Shown one piece after another: positions 60,976-64,000 of a stretch of DNA of 64,000 nt. Numbering within the stretch: the stretch's first letter is position 1; the number at the start of each line of letters is the position of its first letter. The stretch covers positions 10,818,598 to 10,882,597 of the forward strand of contig NC_135560.1 of the NCBI RefSeq assembly GCF_964340395.1, written 5' to 3'. Under the pieces are notes generated by a model, which worked only from the letters and a program-made list of their open reading frames with translations, made no database searches and was not told where the DNA came from. Both the position numbers and the translations under genes were made by a program. The DNA comes from Glandiceps talaboti. Lineage: Eukaryota; Hemichordata; Enteropneusta; Spengelidae.

Positions 60976-63222
60976 TTGACATTTTAAATTTGATACAGCA
61001 AATATAAAGATATATCTGAGTGTTCCTCCGTAACATACCATCAGACTAACAAACACATCAAATGTTGAGAAGGTAGAATTGTCATGCTACAATTCAGTAA
61101 CATTTGATAATTGCATGGCCACAGAAAATTCACAAGCTTGTATACATGTATCATAGATGCCAAGATGTCAATTTTGAAAGCTTATGACAAAATGAATGGT
61201 AATCAGCCCAAGTTATCAATAATTAGGTCCTGAAACAAAGTCCTGCCCAGATGTCTCCTATATGAAATGTTTGCACTCGATTTGTGAAACAAATAGCTAG
61301 GGCATGGAGACATGTACAAACGAACGACACACAAACAAACAGCAATGACTACATGTACTGCTGCTCAATATTATCAAATTTGCAAGACTATCCATCACGA
61401 AAGAAAACTAAGCAAACAGACAATTACATGAAACTTTTGACAATTATAAAATGTATTCAAAACCGAGATGTGTACCCCAAAACATTGTCACATATCTGAC
61501 CTGTTGTTATCAATGAAGGAAGCATATGGTGTACTTGTTGTAATAATGAGTTCACAACTACATTTTGTAACCCTTCTACTAGTCATCTCCATGTCATCAC
61601 ACTAGTATGTTTAAACTTCATTACAACTATGAGTGCTTGTACCCTAAATGCAGGAACGCAACGATCTAGTAGCAATTTGTGAAATGGGAATGGCGATAAT
61701 CTAATCTTTGAAGTGAAATGAGTATTTTATTGAAAGCTTGTAGGTAGAAGAAATGAAATAAAGGATATAGCTGTAGGGCTTTTCTATATACATGTACAAT
61801 ATATGTATGTAGTGTGTAGAATGAGAAGACACAATGTTAACATGGCATACATATCAACAAATTAATCAATGTACCGTGTACTTTCCCTTGTGGCCAAAAA
61901 CTACATCAATGTGATCTACATGTAGTCAAAATACAGAGTGTGAAATAGAGGAATTAGTCTATGTTGAGAATTATCAATGATCAGATGAGTTCCAATATAA
62001 AAATGTATGATACATCTACACTTTTTAGGTTTTATTCACAATTTCTTCTGTTTCTTATAAAAATAATGCTTCTAACATGATGACATTTTGGGAGAGAAGA
62101 CCCTTTGAATATTAGTATACATGTAAGTAACTATGGTACATTTTGTACATACTCGCATAATGTACATGTATTAAAGGAACATTTCTTACTCAGTACTACA
62201 AGCCTCCATTACTAAGAAATAATGAATTAACACTGTGTAACAAGTTATCACTTTCAATTCAAAATTTTTTTTTTTTGCAAAATTTTGGAAAGTTCCTCAC
62301 AAAAAGTCATGTCTGAATCCCCCTGTCATGCTGGCTAATGTGTAGTATATCATGTGTATGAATTTACATTTCTGTCACGTCTCAAAAATTGTTGGCTGTC
62401 GTTGCTACAATCATCAGTTTGTATACCTGCTGTGATAACATTTCACATTTATGAATCCTAAGAAATATCATACAACATGTACATGTAAATGTGTTGACAG
62501 AGCAGTTTCAATGGATATGCTAATTTCACAGCTATATTTTGTACCTCGTACGCACGTATTGCAAACGAAGGCTGGATGTTTGTCTCTTTTCATTACCACT
62601 TTTATTGAAAGATGGAGTGTACAGTTACAAAACAAATAAATATACAATGTCATTAAGTTCCACATTTTCCAATGTGATGCAAATTCCATCTACATGCTAT
62701 AAAACATCAGAAGTAGTGACAATCATTAGTACCAACAAATATGAAGTTACCATAGAAACCAAAAAACGAAACACAAATACATCAATCTCGGAGCACAAAT
62801 TGGAGCAACCTGTGTTTCCTTATTAGAGAGGTTGAGACAGATTTTATTTCAACTACAGCTGCGTGATATTGATTCCTCCTGGCTCAATATCTTGACAATG
62901 ATTGCCGGCTCTATATCAAGAAGCCCTTGTTAGAGAAAATCAATGCATTGTGGAGTCTGTCAGCTTTATCTATAACAACACTTGGGTTGCGACATTTGAT
63001 ATTCAACTTCCGACTGTCCTTATGTTTAAAAATACTGAGCTGATTTCAATTGTAATCATTCTGTGTATGTTTTGGAGTATCATGATAGCACATATTGAAA
63101 TGCTTAGAATCAGTGTCAGCTAACAAAAATTGTTCAGACAATGAGTTGACACAATGTTTGGTGGCCATTTTGAAATATAGCAATGGAGAAATTTTAAAAT
63201 CACGTCGTTCTCTGTTCAAAAA

Positions 63223-63608
63223 TATTCCGTACTATGTTGTCTTCATACTATTCCGTCTAGTCAATCCCGTTACTCTTGCACAGAATTCTGTGCTTCCCCC
63301 TCCGGTGTTCATATAAACATGATGACGTCATCTTGTCCCTATGATTTTAGTTTAAACAGACTGGAGGTGGAGTCCTGGTTGGACATTTGCATTTCATAGT
63401 CAAAACTGAAACAGCTGTACCTAATGAATATTAATGAGTGATGACAACAGCCTGTCAATTTGTGATGGATTACTACTGACATGTGCCATTTGCACTTCGC
63501 CCACCATGGGGTTGAACTACAATTAACGCTTTGAGTAACGGGATTGACTAGAAGGAATAGTATGAAGATAACACAGTACAGAATACGGGCCATCAGGGAC
63601 TAGACTAG
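63223..63608 (-). mobile_element. MITE, copy 2 (inverted relative of 5872-6248)
   Basis: Arms of about 50 bp (cttcatactattcc and ctagtcaatcccgttact, and their inverses) bound the element, with TA just outside the closest inner match. The internal gtttaaacagactggaggtg and acaaattgacaggctg segments match copy 1 in inverse. Confidence 0.7.
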
Positions 63609-64000
63609 GTCGGCCATAACTTTCGTTCTTGATTGCAACTGAGAATGGGTTTGAGTTTTACTGAGCAACATAACATCAGAAGTTTAGGACTTATTTCTGC
63701 AGTGCATACTGCAGTGTACTGTAACTGTTGACATAGGAAAAAGTTGGACCTGTTTCATATCTTGAACTTGTCATCATGATACAGAGAACTCAGCACGAGC
63801 ATGCAGTTTTGATTACACGAGCTATCAAGTTCAGGGAAACTGGACATAAGATTTGCCAAAGTTAGCATAGTTAAAACACTGCTTCCAAAATGTCTATTCC
63901 ATATTTGGTTAATGATGTAATCAGTAACAGCGTGTATATGTACTGCTATTAAAATAGACATGAAGGAGACTTAAGGGATTGCACATTCAAACACCTAACT

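Larger units (their letters stand above)
60532..64000. other. Intron or 5' region of the alpha-arrestin gene; no exon recognised
   Basis: The minus strand was scanned for an arrestin N-terminal exon ending in phase 0 before version B. None was found, so that exon should lie to the right of the window. The region holds a tandem repeat and one MITE. Confidence 0.55.

Noticed and set aside
60532-64000. N-terminal exon of the alpha-arrestin gene
   Set aside because: No minus-strand segment shows arrestin N-terminal motifs with a phase-0 donor; the exon is taken to lie outside the window.

Overview
The window looks like nuclear DNA of a marine, non-arthropod bilaterian: intron-rich genes with GT/AG junctions, long AT-rich introns, very many microsatellites, tRNA-derived SINEs, fold-back/MITE DNA elements and a Helentron-type (HINE) element. 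I cannot fix the phylum from sequence alone; a deuterostome invertebrate or a spiralian would both fit. No prokaryotic features, rRNA genes or CRISPR arrays were seen.

Layout. (1) 644-11165, minus strand: a complete nine-exon UBL7 (ubiquitin-like protein 7) gene, with an N-terminal ubiquitin-like domain and a C-terminal UBA domain; its introns hold a hAT-like element, MITEs, a SINE and a partial duplicate of one of its own exons. (2) 14571-19091, plus strand: a two-exon gene for a secreted cystine-knot ligand of the Trunk/PTTH type, divergent from UBL7. The second exon carries the knot domain; the first exon is inferred from a matching splice phase and the signal peptide it completes. (3) 26748-33043, minus strand: a complete four-exon secretory-pathway cyclophilin (PPIB/PPIC type), convergent with the Trunk-like gene; its introns are largely microsatellite, including about 1.45 kb of pentanucleotide satellite. 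(4) 44092-60531, continuing past the right edge: the 3' part of an alpha-arrestin gene (TXNIP/ARRDC2-4 group) on the minus strand, with two PPxY motifs and two alternative versions of one internal exon whose lengths force mutually exclusive use.

The four genes are unrelated in pathway: ubiquitin/proteasome adaptor, secreted Torso-type ligand, secretory protein folding, and NEDD4-family adaptor. Gene-free stretches (11.2-14.5, 19.1-26.7, 33.1-44.0 and 60.6-64 kb) hold repeats and no convincing coding exons.

Most notable observations: the tandem alternative exon pair in the alpha-arrestin gene; amplification of that gene's penultimate 5' splice site into an adjacent minisatellite; a Trunk-like ligand gene outside an obvious arthropod context; and a decayed partial exon duplication in UBL7.
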